Of a stretch of 64,000 bases of DNA, positions 61,921 through 64,000 are shown piece after piece (the first letter of the stretch is position 1; the number at the start of each line of letters is the position of its first letter). This DNA is from Megalobrama amblycephala (lineage: Eukaryota > Chordata > Actinopteri > Cypriniformes > Xenocyprididae), in the NCBI RefSeq assembly GCF_018812025.1, contig NC_063063.1, forward strand, positions 1,542,001 through 1,606,000. Direction: 5' to 3'. Position numbers and translations under genes: made by a program. The notes under the pieces are model-generated. The model saw only the letters and a program-made list of their open reading frames with translations. It was not told where the DNA came from and made no database searches.

Positions 61921-64000
61921 TTTTTTAGTATGACTCAACTCAACTGGATTGATTTTATTGTTGTTGGTAAAACAAAATGCTGTTTGTGTTCCTCTAGAGA
62001 AATGCTAATCTAAGGACTTTGTTTTATCCTGAAGAGTAATGAATGCTCCTAAAATCCTCTTTCTGGACCGGCGTGGGAGGAAGATGTTTTTATAACACAG
62101 TCAACAAAAGACGGGCCAGCGCAAAGCCAGCATGCTCTGAAACGGCAAAACAGACCATAAGTAACAGAGAGGTGAATGTTGGCAAGAATATGCAGGTCAT
62201 GCTAAGGCCTTGCCACAGTTTTCAACTTCACATTTTCGAACATCACAATGGACTCTGTTTGTGTTGGAAGCAAGACTTTCTTGAGGTAACAGCAATCATG
62301 GGATTGGTGCCTAGCTTGCAGTTTTCTCACCTGTGCAAACAGCGTTAGGAAAGGAAGCGGTCTATTCTCAAGTGAGATCCTTGATGAAATATGTTGCGGT
62401 GCCACTCTTTGATCTAATTTTAATGGGTTATACTAAACCATATAAAACCTACAGCAAGATTTCAACTGAATAAATCAACTCTGAAGATGATCCTAATCTC
62501 CAGAGAAAGGAATTACGAGCGATCCGCAAACAGCGACGTCATCTTTTAAGTGACCCTCAAAACTCATGTTTTCTACGGTTACACATACATGGATATAGGC
62601 ACATATGTTAAGACATGTGAAAGTCATTGCGGTTTGATGCAACAAGAGCCAAGACAGGAAGACTCACTGGAGCAATATTTGGAAGAGGGATAATTAGAAA
62701 AGTGTGTTGCTCTTACAGGTCTCATCTGCTCTGAGATCAGTCTTCCAATCTCTTCCCTCAAGATCGAATCCTAAAACTGACTTTTCAGATCCGCGTTTCT
62801 GCCAGAACCAGAAACCAAAACATAGCTCATCTCCATGCTGTCGAGTGTAGTTACCTGTCAGCACGTCAGATTAAAGGAGCTAAATGCTAATAATTGTGTT
62901 TAAAGCACCAGAAAACGTGACTGTCGGTTTAAGTTTATGTGAAGTCAGCATTGCCTCCCTTTCCTCCTGCTTTGTAATGCCTGAGACATGGTAAAAATAT
63001 TATGGTGACATTTCCCTGACACTGCTGTTTTAACTGCTCCTCTGGGACCTCAAACATCTTTTAGGCCTAGAGCAGTTTAACAGAACAAGTCTGGATGATC
63101 TCCGTCGTGTTTATAAACAGCCTTAAAGGGGCCGTAAGCATTTTTTGGAATAGTACATATAAAATATTAAAATAAATAGGTGTTGTGACACTCGACACTC
63201 CACAAATATACTTATACATCAGGCATCCTCAAATAGAGGACCCCGGCTTGGTTCCAACTGGACCGCGAGATATAATGATAACGGTAGCACACCGTTTACA
63301 GTTTCTAGTTACGTGTCAAAACAACAGAGCGGTTCACACAACAAGCGCTCAGGGTCATTTATGGTAATGATCTTTTGGCGCTTTATCCTCTAATATTTTT
63401 ATCTAGAGTCAAACATGCTTCATTCAAGCTCTTATGTATCTGCGTGCTTTAGAAACAGCCATACTCTGTTTTCTTCCAGTTCCTTACACACACCACTTGA
63501 ACCTTCTATAAAATAATCATTCATATAATTCAAAAAGGTTGAAGCGAATTACAAGGGTGTTTGCAGTGGGCTGTTTACATTAATCTTGCGTCATAAAAGT
63601 ACAAGTACATTTTCAGACTCGGCCGAATGCACGAGCGCTCTTCTTTGTGAGCATTTGAGCATGCGGTTAAAAAAGAACCTACAGCACCATCTGCTGTTAA
63701 AAATTGCGATGCATTTGAAAAATATCAGAATCGATCCACGAATGGCGATGCATTGATATATTGATATATTGAAAACCCTGAACCCCCATAGAGTATCTTT
63801 TCTGACATTCTGCTCTACATATGTAGGCTATCTAAATGTAAAAAATAATAATAACTTGCATATCTAATTGGGCTCAAATGATGAGATGTTTAAATTTTTT
63901 ATAGAAAAATTCTCAGATGCCACTGCTTTGGCTTTGAGGGCCCAATATCCTCATCTTTGACTCTTTAGGTTTTTCTTTTACAAAGCACTACTGGTGCCCA

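Larger units (their letters stand above)
57369..64000 (-). other. antxr1: antxr1 5' intron (partial)
   Basis: More than 6.6 kb with no further coding exon. It contains a MITE (57833-58256), the large foldback array (58271-61920) and apparently unique sequence from 61925 to 64000. Frames of up to 101 codons in the last part show no recognised domain. Confidence 0.7.

Noticed and set aside
61925..64000. Missing antxr1 5' exon (signal peptide, first MIDAS aspartate)
   Set aside because: I looked on the - strand for GGFDLYF-type coding with a donor leaving a split lysine codon and found none; it is presumably beyond the window.

Overview
The window is vertebrate nuclear DNA from a teleost, most likely a cyprinid (carp, goldfish or zebrafish relative). 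It shows GT-AG spliced genes with high vertebrate identity, AT-rich non-coding DNA, and a dense population of short non-autonomous DNA transposons typical of cyprinids. The species assignment is inference.

There are two real protein-coding genes, arranged tail to tail. The last two coding exons of ubtd1 (ubiquitin domain-containing protein 1) lie on the + strand at 833-3634; its first exon is not in the window. On the - strand, an antxr1-type gene (anthrax toxin receptor 1 / TEM8 family cell-surface collagen receptor) has 17 consecutive coding exons from 57368 down to the stop at 35168. Every exon has usable splice sites and the phases join without a break into 512 residues. Only the 5' exon(s), carrying the signal peptide and the first MIDAS aspartate, are missing and lie beyond the right edge. 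I recognise no other protein-coding gene, tRNA, rRNA or CRISPR array.

The roughly 31 kb between the two stop codons, and the long antxr1 introns, are filled with repeats. They include a piggyBac-like MITE with TTAA duplications (27386-28191), hAT-type MITEs (one with a perfect 8-bp target duplication at 41606-41777), a decayed LINE 3' end (42718-43625), several copies of two dispersed teleost repeats (called R1 and R2 here), and nested insertions two to three levels deep.

The most striking pattern is that many inverted-repeat (foldback) elements carry an expanded tandem array in their loop: 5516-7330, 8150-8820, 12150-14460, 32080-33525, 33851-34554 and 58271-61920. Several arrays have higher-order periods: about 505 bp at 12.2-14.4 kb, 202 bp at 32-33 kb and 354 bp at 60 kb. 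A separate satellite-like array at 23.6-25.6 kb has a 326-bp monomer in a 652-bp dimer. The families are unrelated in sequence, so foldback loops appear to act repeatedly as nurseries for tandem repeats. I consider this the best candidate for something under-described here.
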